Shown: in pieces, positions 1 to 11,457 of the stretch | How the letters are laid out: every line of letters begins with the position of its first letter | Position numbering within the stretch: the stretch's first letter is position 1 | The notes under the pieces: generated by a model | Told to the model about the DNA's origin: nothing | The model's input: the letters and a program-made list of their open reading frames with translations, nothing else | Database searches by the model: none | Program-made: the position numbers and the translations under genes | Source of the DNA: Planctomycetota bacterium | GTDB lineage: Bacteria > Planctomycetota > UBA8108 > JACQVS01 | Direction of reading: 5' to 3' | NCBI GenBank assembly: GCA_016209605.1 | Contig: JACQVS010000264.1 | Span: 1-64,000 of the forward strand | DNA: 64,000 nt

Positions 1-368
1 CCCCCGCACCGACCCCCGCCCCGGCACCGGCGCCAGTCAGCCAGGAGACCCTTCGGGCGAGCCACATCTTGATCGCTTACAAGGGAGCGCAAAACGCTGC
101 GGAGAACGTCACCCGCACCAAGGACGAGGCCAAGCAGGAGGCCGCGAAGCTGCTCGATGAGCTGAAGAAGGAGCCCGGCAAGTTCGAAGAGCTGGCCAAG
201 ACCCGCTCGAGCTGCCCATCGAGCGTCAAGGGCGGCGATCTCGGCTCCTTCGGCCGCGGCGCCATGACCAAGGCCTTCGAGGAGGCCGCCTTCAAGCTCA
301 AGAAAGGGGAGCTCTCCGGCGTGGTGGAGACCGAGTTCGGGTTCCACCTCATCAAAAGAACCGAGTGA
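1..368 (+). CDS. Parvulin-type peptidyl-prolyl isomerase, C-terminal end (partial)
   Basis: The frame is open from the window edge (first full codon at base 3), so the gene starts upstream. The visible part begins with a Pro/Ala-rich linker, then R-A-S-H-I-L-I, the classic first strand of a PpiC/parvulin rotamase domain. It continues with a helix rich in K/E, a G-G-D-L-G-x-F-x-R-G turn and an F-G-x-H-L-I-K-R end; these are family landmarks. Such domains catalyse cis-trans isomerisation of prolyl bonds, usually on exported or cell-surface proteins. Location and partners cannot be judged because the N terminus is missing. A TTG inside the domain (base 69) should not be taken as the start. Confidence 0.9.
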   Translation, partial: PAPTPAPAPAPVSQETLRASHILIAYKGAQNAAENVTRTKDEAKQEAAKLLDELKKEPGKFEELAKTRSSCPSSVKGGDLGSFGRGAMTKAFEEAAFKLKKGELSGVVETEFGFHLIKRTE

Positions 369-381
369 TTTCGGCCGCCGC

Positions 382-432
382 AAAAAAAAACCGGATCAAT
401 TCCATGCCGTTGATAGGCCGGGATTGATCCGG
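382..432 (-). terminator. Intrinsic terminator of the dockerin lipoprotein gene
   Basis: A 10-bp perfect inverted repeat (391-400 with 423-432, loop 22 nt) is followed, on the minus strand, by nine consecutive U (382-390). It lies 130 bp past the stop of the minus-strand lipoprotein gene. The hairpin could also act on the plus-strand parvulin gene, but the U-run favours the minus strand. Confidence 0.7.
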
Positions 433-561
433 GCGGAGAACGGATAATTATTTTCGATTTCGAAAGCCCACCTAAAACTTTATAAGAGATCCTCCCCGCC
501 GGCAAGGGCAAAGTTTAAAAAGTCATAAGACGTTTCCCTGCAAGGGAATGTAAACCTGCCT

Positions 562-3500
562 TCAATACCCCTGTTCGCAGGTCACCTGGTCGTCGGTTGG
601 ATCGGGGCCGGGAAGGGGGAAGGGGGGCTTGGGGGCAATCTTGCCGCGGAAGATGTAATCGAGGAGAACCACCAGGTCGACGAACTCGAGGCGGCCGTTG
701 TCGTCGATGTCGGCGGTGTCGAGGCAGGCGGGGGGCGTCCCATCCTTGTAAATATAGGTCACCAGGGAGATGTAGTCGGCGAGATCCACCTTGTGCGACA
801 TGTTGACATCGCCGCGGATGAAGACCTCCTGGGGGGGCGGCGGCGGGTTTTGGATAGAGATCTTTCCGGAGAAGAGATCGGGGAAGACGCTGAAGCCGTC
901 CTTGACGAAGACGTTGTCAAGGGGCGGATCGCCAACCTGGTTCTTCAGCTCGACGGTAGTGTCGCCTAGGGCCGCATCCGGCGGCACGTCAAAGACGAAG
1001 CGGACGAGGGATTGGTCGTTGGTCGGGAAAATCTTCTTCAAGGTGAAGGGCGGCATGAAGTCGAAGATGGCGGAGTAGATGAAATAGCCGTCCTGGTCCT
1101 GGATCTTGTCGACCACGAATTCCGGAACGACCGGCTCGGTCACCGTGCCGGCGAGGTCGAACTTCGAGATGGCGATGGCCTGGGGATTGTATGTTCCAGC
1201 GACCGTGTAAGCGTCGATCGCATCGACGTTGGTGATGGTGAGCGTGCCGAGGTTGCCGGTGCTGCCGACATTGACCGTGAGGTCCTTGAAACGCAGCTTG
1301 TTGGGATTTTCCGGCGGCGGCGGGCCCTGGAGGATGGTGATTGCCGAACCGTTCGTTTTATGGGGGACGTGCTGGCCATCGCTCACCAGGGTGAGCCTGT
1401 CGCTGCCGCCGCCGGCGGCCTCCGGCAGGGTCAAGTCGTGGAGGCCAAGGGCCGCATCGGATTTGATGTTGAAGAGCGGTTTGAAGATCAGCTGGTCATG
1501 CCCGGGCAGCAAGCGGTTCCTGGCGAAGGGCGGCAGGAAGTCGAAGATGACGTCATAGGCCAGATAGCCCTGGTCGTCCTTCACGCGCGCGCTGGTGAAT
1601 TCTGGCGCGGCGGCGTCGGTGGCCGTGCCGTTGAGGGAGACGGCCGTGGCCGTCATGGCCGCGGCATCGTAGCCGACCAGGATGGTGAAGGCGTCGATGG
1701 GGCTGTCGTTCGAGATCAGGACCTTGACGGCCACAGCCTGGTCGCTCTGCTTCGCCTCCAGCGGCAGGATGCTGAGGATGTTCTCGGGGGGAGGCGGCGG
1801 CTTCTCGAGGACCGTGAAGGTGGAGCCGCTGGCCGTGAACGGAACCGGAAAGCCGTTCGACGACAGGGTGGTCTGAACCGGAGGGGTGGCCCCCGGCTCG
1901 GGGATGATGAGCGGCGTGGGTCCCGCGGGAGCGCTGTCCTTCACGTCGAAGAGCGCCTTGAAGAGGACGCGGTCCTCGCCAGGGACAAGGCGCACTCCCT
2001 CAAAAGGGTCCATGATTTCGAAGATGACGTTGTAGGAGAAGAAACCCTGGTCGTTTTCGAGCTGCGCCACCTTGAAGTCCGGATTCAAGGTCTCGGTGAC
2101 GGTGCCGGCGAGGCTGACATCCTTGGCCGTCAAGATGGCGGGATTGAATCCGACCACCACCGTGAAGGCTTCGATGGGGCTGTCGTTCTTGAGCGTCGCG
2201 GCGACCGGGACGTCCGTGGCGCCCGCCTGCCCCTGCGCGTCCGAGAGGCTCAGGCGGTTGTCCGGCGGCGGCAGCTCGACCTCGCTGAGGAGCGGGATCA
2301 AGTGGCCGTCCACCGCGGCGATGAGGTCCCGGATGCCGTCGCCGGTGAAGTCGAAGGCGATGAGGGCGGCCACCGGCTCGTTGGCGAGCAGGTCGCCGGC
2401 GGGGCTGCCGGCGCTGAAGAGGCCGTCCTGGTTGCGCTTGTAGTTGATCTTCCCGGCCTCTTGATTGGCGAGGAGGATGTCGACCCAGCCGTCGCCATCG
2501 AAGTCGGCCAGAGAGATTTGCGACGGGCCCTGGGTCGGAAGGAGGATCGACTCTCCGTTATTGGCCGAGGCCCCGCCGCCCAGCGGCAGGAAGAGGATCT
2601 CCTCGCCCCCCTCGGGCATCTTGGGGACCAGGGCGACGATGTCCGGGAGGCCGTCGCGGTTGAGATCATCCACTTGCACGTCGCGGGCGTCGTTGGGCAA
2701 GGCCAGCTCCTGCGGCGGCCCGAAGCCCTGCCCGGGCGTGAAGGAGCGGATGGAGATCCGGTTGCCGGCGGTGTCGCCGTAAAGCAGCTCGAGAAAGCCA
2801 TTGCGGTTCAGGTCGCTGAGGATCAGGCCGGTCCGGGAAAGCCGGATCTGCCCGATCTCCTGCGCCGGCGCGGCGGCCAGGCCTCCGAGAAAGATCTTCA
2901 AGCCGCGGTCGGTGTCGAGGACGAGGTCGGCGAGCTTGATGTCCTCGTGGTCGATGTCGCCGCTGGCGATTCCGCGCACCGCCGTGCCGGTCCCGAAGTC
3001 GGTGGGGCCCTGAAAGGTGAAGCCGCCCTGGTTCTTGAACTGGGTGGCGCGGTCGCTCGAGCCAGCCAGGATGTCCATGCGCCCATCGCCATCGCAGTCG
3101 ACGACGGCGATGGAAAGCGCCGCCTGGGGGAGCTGCAGGTCCGGCTGCCGGGTGTATTTCCCTTTGCCCGTGTTCCTGAAGATCTGAAGGACGGCGCCGC
3201 CCCCGGTGCGGCCGGTGAGGTCGATGAGGCCGTCAAGGTCGAAGTCGGCCGCCGCCAGCTCGACGATCTCGCCGCTGGCGGGGATGTCGGGGCCGCGATG
3301 CAGGTCGCCGATCGGCGGGCTTCCGGCGGCGGTGAAGGAGAAGGTTTCCCCGGCGAAGGCGGCGTTCTTGGCGGAGCGCAGGCCCTTGCCGAGGATCACC
3401 GTGATCCGCTCGAACGGGTAATAGCGGCGCTGCGGGGTGAGGATGAGCCGGCGCGAACCGGGATTGATGATTTCGGAAATCGTCGCGGCGATGCGGCCTC

Positions 3501-4104
3501 CGATGCTGCCAAGGAGCTGGACGGTGCTCGAGCTGAAGCTCAAGGGGTCCATGATCTGATCGAACTCGATGATCACGCGGGCGTCATTGACCACGTGCGT
3601 CGCATTGGGAGCGGGGGCGCGCGTCGTGACCTTGGGCTCGGGAGGGGGCGGTACGACGTCCGGCGGCTTGATGGTGAAGGAAAAGACGCGGCCCGGCGAG
3701 GAGGCCCCGGACTTGCCGCGGAGGTCCTTGGTGATCGCGACGGTGATGGTCTCGCCGCGCTTGAAGGCCTGGGCGTGGCTGTAAGTGACGCGGCGGTCGT
3801 TTTCGCTCAAGACGTAAGTGCCCGCGACCGCGCCGCTCTCCGATCCGGTGACCTTGAAGGAGCTTGCGGTGACCGAACTGGAGTTCACCGACGCCGAGAA
3901 CTTGACGGCAATGGTGGCGGCAGGATCGACGTCCGTGCTGCCATCGGCCGGCTGCACCTCCTCGATGGACATGCTGCCGCCGAAAAAGCCGCGATGTTTC
4001 TTGGAACAGCTGGCAAACCCCAGGGGAATGAGGAGGCTGCCCAGGATCCAGCAAAACAGGATTCCGAAGGACATGGTCGGAAGGAAGTTCTTACGGAGAG
4101 ACAT
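562..4104 (-). CDS. Lipoprotein with Ig-like, FG-GAP, cohesin-like and dockerin domains (1180 aa)
   Basis: The start was set at the ATG at 4104, preceded by GAGGA at a normal distance, because it gives a lipoprotein signal: hydrophobic stretch (residues 11-32) and lipobox L-G-F-A-S-C with the lipidated Cys at 33. Domains in order: two Big_5/SbsA-like Ig modules (about 47-270, each opening with P-A-D/N-G-x-x-D-V style motifs), an FG-GAP/VCBS-like propeller region with repeated D-x-D-x-D-G calcium motifs (about 290-600), three homologous cohesin-like beta modules of roughly 130-150 aa (each with V-x-x-N-D-S-P-I-x-A-F and F-D-x-x-P-P-F type motifs), and a C-terminal dockerin-type EF-hand pair (R-G-D-V-N, then D-I-D-D-N-G). 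A surface-anchored, calcium-binding scaffold is likely; the ligand is unknown. Alternative in-frame starts up to 4359 exist but lack support. Confidence 0.85.
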   Translation of the reverse strand: MSLRKNFLPTMSFGILFCWILGSLLIPLGFASCSKKHRGFFGGSMSIEEVQPADGSTDVDPAATIAVKFSASVNSSSVTASSFKVTGSESGAVAGTYVLSENDRRVTYSHAQAFKRGETITVAITKDLRGKSGASSPGRVFSFTIKPPDVVPPPPEPKVTTRAPAPNATHVVNDARVIIEFDQIMDPLSFSSSTVQLLGSIGGRIAATISEIINPGSRRLILTPQRRYYPFERITVILGKGLRSAKNAAFAGETFSFTAAGSPPIGDLHRGPDIPASGEIVELAAADFDLDGLIDLTGRTGGGAVLQIFRNTGKGKYTRQPDLQLPQAALSIAVVDCDGDGRMDILAGSSDRATQFKNQGGFTFQGPTDFGTGTAVRGIASGDIDHEDIKLADLVLDTDRGLKIFLGGLAAAPAQEIGQIRLSRTGLILSDLNRNGFLELLYGDTAGNRISIRSFTPGQGFGPPQELALPNDARDVQVDDLNRDGLPDIVALVPKMPEGGEEILFLPLGGGASANNGESILLPTQGPSQISLADFDGDGWVDILLANQEAGKINYKRNQDGLFSAGSPAGDLLANEPVAALIAFDFTGDGIRDLIAAVDGHLIPLLSEVELPPPDNRLSLSDAQGQAGATDVPVAATLKNDSPIEAFTVVVGFNPAILTAKDVSLAGTVTETLNPDFKVAQLENDQGFFSYNVIFEIMDPFEGVRLVPGEDRVLFKALFDVKDSAPAGPTPLIIPEPGATPPVQTTLSSNGFPVPFTASGSTFTVLEKPPPPPENILSILPLEAKQSDQAVAVKVLISNDSPIDAFTILVGYDAAAMTATAVSLNGTATDAAAPEFTSARVKDDQGYLAYDVIFDFLPPFARNRLLPGHDQLIFKPLFNIKSDAALGLHDLTLPEAAGGGSDRLTLVSDGQHVPHKTNGSAITILQGPPPPENPNKLRFKDLTVNVGSTGNLGTLTITNVDAIDAYTVAGTYNPQAIAISKFDLAGTVTEPVVPEFVVDKIQDQDGYFIYSAIFDFMPPFTLKKIFPTNDQSLVRFVFDVPPDAALGDTTVELKNQVGDPPLDNVFVKDGFSVFPDLFSGKISIQNPPPPPQEVFIRGDVNMSHKVDLADYISLVTYIYKDGTPPACLDTADIDDNGRLEFVDLVVLLDYIFRGKIAPKPPFPLPGPDPTDDQVTCEQGY

Positions 4105-4470
4105 TCTCGAGTCCTCGTTTTTAAGAAAATCTTGGCTCGACCGCGGGGGCGGTCCGGTCAAGACCATGAAATTTGATGGTCTGCTAGCGCACTTTTGACT
4201 TACGTATACGCAAATGCAATGCCCGGTATGAACAGGTCCGATTATATCAGTATCTAGAGAAAATTCCTCGATTTCCTGGCAGTAGTCTGAATAAAGATAC
4301 GGCCGGCGGTTTTCAGATGATGTACCAATTTTAGACCTGGAGACCAGGCCGGTCATCAAAAAAGACCGGTTATCAAAAGGGATCCACGCGCTTGCCGGGG
4401 CCGCTCGATCGGGATCTCTCCCCGCCGTCGTTGACCCTGGGAAGGAGAGCGACTATCATAATCCACGCCC
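4105..4470. other. Divergent intergenic region with two leader hairpins
   Basis: This 366-bp, relatively AT-rich gap lies between the divergently transcribed lipoprotein gene and the hypothetical gene at 4471, so it should hold promoters in both directions. Two small inverted repeats sit in the lipoprotein leader: GACCGC/GCGGTC (4139-4144 with 4149-4154) and GACCAT/ATGGTC (4162-4167 with 4176-4181). They could be operators or RNA hairpins. I could not pick a convincing -35/-10 pair and see no coding signal. Confidence 0.35.
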
Positions 4471-5325
4471 ATGAAGAATCCCAGATCTAGCGCGCTGGCG
4501 GACCAAGAGCGGGACCACACGGTGTGGACGATCGTGGAGCTCTTTTTCCGGGCGCACCTCACCTTCCAGGAACAGTTCAACCGCTACGAGCGGCGAGTGC
4601 TCCAGTACAGCGAGCAGAAGGGCCTGCACCGGCTGGACTTGCGGCTGACCCCGGAAGACCTCGCCAGCCTGCTCGATTACAAGTCGCTGGAGAGGATGAG
4701 AGATGACATCATCCATCCCCTCAAGGACTTCTGCCACCGCGTCTTCCGCGGGCAGAACCGCACCGACCTTCTCGATCGGTACGTGTCGGACATCTTCCAC
4801 GAGCTCTCCATCCTCAAGGAGGAGCACTACAACGTCAAAACCTACGCGCCGCAGTACGCCCGCGACTCGGCCAAGGTGGAGCTCAACTACATCCTTGACG
4901 AGGTGCATGAGCTTTTCCCCAAGAAGCTCAACCAGATCAAGTTCCTTTTCCAGAAGGCTCAGGACCGCATGGATGAGCTGTTGTCGAGCTTCACCGGGAA
5001 CCGCATCTTCATCCGCTCGCTTTACCTGCACCGCGATGATTTCATCAAGGAGTGCTATCCCGAAGGCGTCCGGCGCTTTTACTGGCTGATGTACCCCGCC
5101 TTGGGGCCGCTGGAGGGATTTTACGAGGCCGGCATGAGCTTCCTGCGCTCCGGCTTCCTCGCCCGCGCCCTGGAAGCTTTCAAGCTGGCGGAGGCGGAGC
5201 TGCAGGTCAACCGGCAAGTCGCCGCCAAGGCGAAAAAGCACGAGAAGTGGATCCGCTCCCGCTTGAAGGAGCTGCATCACGCCGAGCTGCACCCGCCGGA
5301 GCTGCCGCTTCCTTCACCGCATTGA
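4471..5325 (+). CDS. Hypothetical protein, helical (284 aa)
   Basis: I do not recognise this protein. It is predicted to be mostly alpha-helical, soluble and charged, with no signal peptide or membrane segment. Visible patches include an N-terminal region with W-T-I-V-E-L-F-F, a central stretch rich in Lys/Glu, and a C-terminal TPR-like helix pair (A-R-A-L-E-A-F-K-L-A-E-A-E-L) ending in a His/Pro-rich tail. The C-terminal helices suggest a protein-protein contact role, which is only inference. It lies 18 bp upstream of pyrF on the same strand and may be cotranscribed with it. The nearest AAGGAG is 20 nt or more before the ATG, so the start is moderately uncertain. Confidence 0.7.
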   Translation: MKNPRSSALADQERDHTVWTIVELFFRAHLTFQEQFNRYERRVLQYSEQKGLHRLDLRLTPEDLASLLDYKSLERMRDDIIHPLKDFCHRVFRGQNRTDLLDRYVSDIFHELSILKEEHYNVKTYAPQYARDSAKVELNYILDEVHELFPKKLNQIKFLFQKAQDRMDELLSSFTGNRIFIRSLYLHRDDFIKECYPEGVRRFYWLMYPALGPLEGFYEAGMSFLRSGFLARALEAFKLAEAELQVNRQVAAKAKKHEKWIRSRLKELHHAELHPPELPLPSPH

Positions 5326-5343
5326 GCAAACCCTGAAAACAAC

Positions 5344-6309
5344 ATGGAAACGACCGCCGCTTCCAGCGCCTCCCCGCCACCGTCCTTTGCCAGCCGCCTC
5401 GAAGCGGCCATGGGAAAGAAAAGATCCTGCCTGGTGGTCGGCCTCGACCCGGTGCTGGAGCGCCTGCCCGGGGAAGTCCACGCTCGCCTGGGCGGTTGGG
5501 AGCCGAAGGGCGGAGGGGGTGCGGCCGTCAACACCGCCAGGGCCTCTTTGGGGCTGGCGCTCTTTTCCAATGAGGTCATCAAGGCGGTGGCTCCCTATGC
5601 CGTGGCGGTCAAGCCCAACACCGCCTTCTTCGAGCGCTTCGGCGCCGCCGGCTGGGACGCCCTGCAGCAGGTTTGCCGCCAGGCGAAGAAGGAGGGCTTG
5701 CTGGTGATCCTCGATGCCAAGCGCGGGGACCTGGAAAGCACCGCCGTTGCCTACGCCGAAGCCCTCCTGGGCGATTTGATCGACACCCCCGGGCCGGCGG
5801 TCGACGCCTTGACCATCAATCCCTACTTCGGCCTCGACGGCGTGCGGCCATTCATGGAAGCAGCGCAGCCGCGGGGAAAGGGCCTCTTTGTCCTGGTGCG
5901 CACCTCCAATCCGTCAGCGGCCGAGTTTCAGGATCTGGACGCCGGCGGCGAGCCCTTCTATCTGCGCGTCGCCAGAGCCGTCGCCCGCTGGGCGCAGGAA
6001 TCGCGCGAGGCCTCGGGCTGGAGCCCGGTGGGGGCGGTGGTGGGGGGAACGGCGCCGGAGCCGGCGCGGCGCCTCCGCGAACTGCTACCCAGCTCCTTCT
6101 TCCTGGTCCCCGGCTACGGCGCCCAGGGGGCGCCGGCGGCCGCGCTGCGGCTCTTCTTCCTGCCGGGTGGCCGGGGGGCCGTGGTCAACGCCTCGCGCTC
6201 GGTGATCTTCGCCCACGAGAAGAGCCCGGGCTTGCCGTGGACCGAAGCCGTCGCCCAGGCAGCCAAGTCCGCCCGCGACGAGCTGGAGGCGATGCGCGTC
6301 ACGCGGTAG
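5344..6309 (+). CDS. pyrF: Orotidine 5'-phosphate decarboxylase, type 2
   Basis: PyrF removes CO2 from OMP to give UMP, the last step of de novo pyrimidine synthesis in the cytoplasm. The catalytic D-A-K-R-G-D motif is at residues 124-129 (Lys126 being the proton donor), preceded by V-G-L-D-P (32-36) and V-K-P-N (89-92). The 321-aa length and the long insert before the active site fit the type 2 (mycobacterial-like) subfamily rather than the shorter E. coli type. carB, which makes carbamoyl phosphate for the same pathway, lies 1.8 kb downstream. The 3' end overlaps a possible antisense membrane-protein reading frame. Confidence 0.93.
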   Translation: METTAASSASPPPSFASRLEAAMGKKRSCLVVGLDPVLERLPGEVHARLGGWEPKGGGGAAVNTARASLGLALFSNEVIKAVAPYAVAVKPNTAFFERFGAAGWDALQQVCRQAKKEGLLVILDAKRGDLESTAVAYAEALLGDLIDTPGPAVDALTINPYFGLDGVRPFMEAAQPRGKGLFVLVRTSNPSAAEFQDLDAGGEPFYLRVARAVARWAQESREASGWSPVGAVVGGTAPEPARRLRELLPSSFFLVPGYGAQGAPAAALRLFFLPGGRGAVVNASRSVIFAHEKSPGLPWTEAVAQAAKSARDELEAMRVTR

Positions 6310-6494
6310 GATTCGAGCCGGCCCCCCGCCCCACAGCTCGCGACCTTGTAAGCCGTCCCCAGTCCCAGGAAGATGAAGACGATGTTGGCGATGCTGATCC
6401 AGCTGCCGATGAAGCCGGCGATCAGAAAAAACGGCTTCATGTTCTTGAGGAATTCCTTTCCGTTGGGACTGGCCCGCCACTCCTCGTAGTTCAT
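6114..6494 (-). CDS. Small membrane protein, 3' end antisense to pyrF
   Basis: The reading frame starts 8 bp after the prfB stop on the same strand, which suggests cotranscription. Its first 60 residues look like a real small membrane protein: a charged start (M-N-Y-E-E-W-R) and two closely spaced hydrophobic segments (about residues 20-50). Past about residue 62 it runs for roughly 190 bp antisense to the end of pyrF, where composition looks like a shadow frame. Either the gene genuinely overlaps pyrF or its natural stop was lost. I cannot assign a function. Confidence 0.35.
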   Translation of the reverse strand: MNYEEWRASPNGKEFLKNMKPFFLIAGFIGSWISIANIVFIFLGLGTAYKVASCGAGGRLESYRVTRIASSSSRADLAAWATASVHGKPGLFSWAKITEREALTTAPRPPGRKKSRSAAAGAPWAP

Positions 6495-6501
6495 GTTCTT
6501 C

Positions 6502-7677
6502 TCATCTTCTTTCTTCTTGGCGCTCTTGGCGTCTTGGCGGTTTAATTTTTTTCTTTAGCCATCGTTCTGCCTCGGCTCCTCCCTTCCGCTTCCACCGCAG
6601 GTAGGCGTCCATGAAGGGCTCGAGCTTGCCGTCCAGGACGCCCATGGCGTTGCCGACCTCGCAGCCGGTGCGGTGGTCCTTCACTAGGGTGTAAGGCTGC
6701 AGCACGTAGGAGCGGATCTGGTTCCCCCAGGCGATCTCCCCCTTCTCGCTGTACATCTTGGCGAGCTCCTTCTCGCGCTTGGCCTCCTCGGCCTGGATGA
6801 GCTTCCCCTTGAGAAGCTTCATCGCCTGGGCGCGGTTGGAGTGCTGCGAGCGCTCGTTCTGGCACTGGACGACGATGCCGGTGGGAAGATGCGTGATGCG
6901 CACCGCCGACTCGGTCTTGTTGACGTGCTGGCCGCCGGCGCCGCTGGCGCGGAAAGTGTCGATCTTCAGGTCGGCCGGGTTGATCTCCAGCTTGAGGTCG
7001 TCGGGGAGGTCCGGCGCCACGTCCACCGAGGCGAAGGAGGTGTGGCGGCGGTTCTTGGCGTCGAAGGGGCTGATGCGCACCAGGCGGTGGACGCCGATTT
7101 CCGATTTCAGATAACCGTAGGCGTATTCCCCCTGGATTTCCAGGGTGGCGCTGCGCAGCCCGGCCTCATCGCCCGGCTGCGAGTCCACCTGCGCCACGGC
7201 GTAGCCGCCGGCCTCGGCCCAGCGCTGGTACATGCGCTGCAGGATGGCCACCCAGTCGCACGCCTCCGTCCCGCCGGCGCCGGCGGGGATGCTGAGGAAG
7301 GCGCTGTCCTGGTCGTGCTTGCCGCTCAAGGTGGTGACCAGCTCGACGCGCTCGACCTCGGCGAGGAGCTTTCCGATGTCTCGCCCCACCGCGCCCAGCG
7401 TTTTCTCGTCGTTTTCCGTGGCGGCCATTTTCGTGAGTTCCAGGAGGTCGGCGGTGCTCCGGCGCAGCTTCTTCACGGGCTCGATCTCCTTGCGGATGCC
7501 CTTGACTTCTTGAATGACCTCCTGGGCCTTGTCGTTGCTGGCCCAGAAGTTGGGGGCGCTCATCGAGTCCTCCAGGTCCTTGAGCCGCTTCTCTTTCTTC
7601 TCAAGCTGGACCGTGTCGGCAATCGCCTCGAGGCGGCTTCGGGCGGCGGTTAATTTCTGGATCAATTCGGTGCTCAT
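6502..7677 (-). CDS. prfB: Peptide chain release factor 2
   Basis: RF2 recognises UAA and UGA stops and triggers release of the nascent chain on the ribosome. The ATG at 7677 gives 391 aa; an upstream in-frame TTG (7710) is less likely. The stop-recognition S-P-F tripeptide is at residues 203-205 and the catalytic G-A-G-G-Q motif at 246-250, with the usual coiled N-terminal domain before them. The C terminus has an unusual basic tail (K-K-K-I-K-P-P-R-R) beyond the normal end. The frame is continuous: the UGA-dependent +1 frameshift used by many bacteria for prfB autoregulation is absent. This matters here because UGA also appears to encode selenocysteine in two window genes. Confidence 0.95.
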   Translation of the reverse strand: MSTELIQKLTAARSRLEAIADTVQLEKKEKRLKDLEDSMSAPNFWASNDKAQEVIQEVKGIRKEIEPVKKLRRSTADLLELTKMAATENDEKTLGAVGRDIGKLLAEVERVELVTTLSGKHDQDSAFLSIPAGAGGTEACDWVAILQRMYQRWAEAGGYAVAQVDSQPGDEAGLRSATLEIQGEYAYGYLKSEIGVHRLVRISPFDAKNRRHTSFASVDVAPDLPDDLKLEINPADLKIDTFRASGAGGQHVNKTESAVRITHLPTGIVVQCQNERSQHSNRAQAMKLLKGKLIQAEEAKREKELAKMYSEKGEIAWGNQIRSYVLQPYTLVKDHRTGCEVGNAMGVLDGKLEPFMDAYLRWKRKGGAEAERWLKKKIKPPRRQERQEERR

Positions 7678-8057
7678 GGTAAGGTTCAAAAAGGCTGCTC
7701 CGGCCTGCAATCAGGCCGCGCATGCCGGGTTTTCCAAAGATTGGTCAGGTTGGGAACTCAACTCCCGGCGCCAACGGGCGCGGGACGTCAGGGGGGCGGA
7801 GGCGGTCAGCCGAGGGCAGAGGGGCTGCTGGTATGGAAAAGGACTTCGATTCGAGTTGAATAGTTGGTATCCATAGGTCCGCTCTTATACCGTTCTGGCA
7901 CGGTGACTTTCGGCACCATGACTTGCGGGTATTTTAAGGGGATTTTTCGCTTTCGAAAGGGAAATTTGTAAAATCTTCATGCCTAGCAGCTTGAATCCCG
8001 TGAAGGAGCATGGTAAGTTCGAATAATTTTAAAAGGCGCCATGGATCCACTGGAACT
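7678..8057. other. Divergent intergenic region between prfB and carB
   Basis: This 380-bp gap holds the start regions of prfB (minus) and carB (plus). An AT-rich part at 7925-7985 is the likely carB promoter region, with a -10-like TAAAAT near 7970, but no good -35 could be placed. I see no RNA gene and no convincing attenuator or pyrimidine-control structure. Confidence 0.3.
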
Positions 8058-11303
<3,246 letters not shown>

Positions 11304-11345
11304 AAGGTTTCATTTTGGGGAAGAGAAAAGCTATAATAGATTATT

Positions 11346-11412
11346 CCTCCGCAACTTCTCCGCAGGAGCGGAGAAGTTGCGGATAGCTCGGTTGCGGGCG
11401 AAGCCCGCATTA
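11346..11412 (+). repeat. Double-hairpin intergenic repeat, copy 1
   Basis: This is one of three near-identical elements. A 15-bp perfect hairpin (11349-11363 with 11368-11382, loop AGGA) is followed by the link ATAGCTCGGTT and a 6-bp hairpin (11394-11399 with 11403-11408, loop GAA). The big-hairpin loop differs from copies 2 and 3 (loop TCC, 16-bp stem). It sits between carB and the next gene, after a TATAAT (11332-11337). The design resembles REP/BIME or small non-autonomous elements. Confidence 0.85.
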
Positions 11413-11457
11413 CGGGTTGAGAGAGAGAAGCGCTGAGCCCCATTCAGGGAGTTGACC

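Noticed and set aside
1012-4176. A 1054-codon plus-strand open frame across the dockerin lipoprotein gene
   Set aside because: It is the antisense shadow of a GC-rich gene: extreme Arg/Asp/Gly/Val composition, no domain, no ribosome site. The minus-strand frame has clear domains and a signal peptide.
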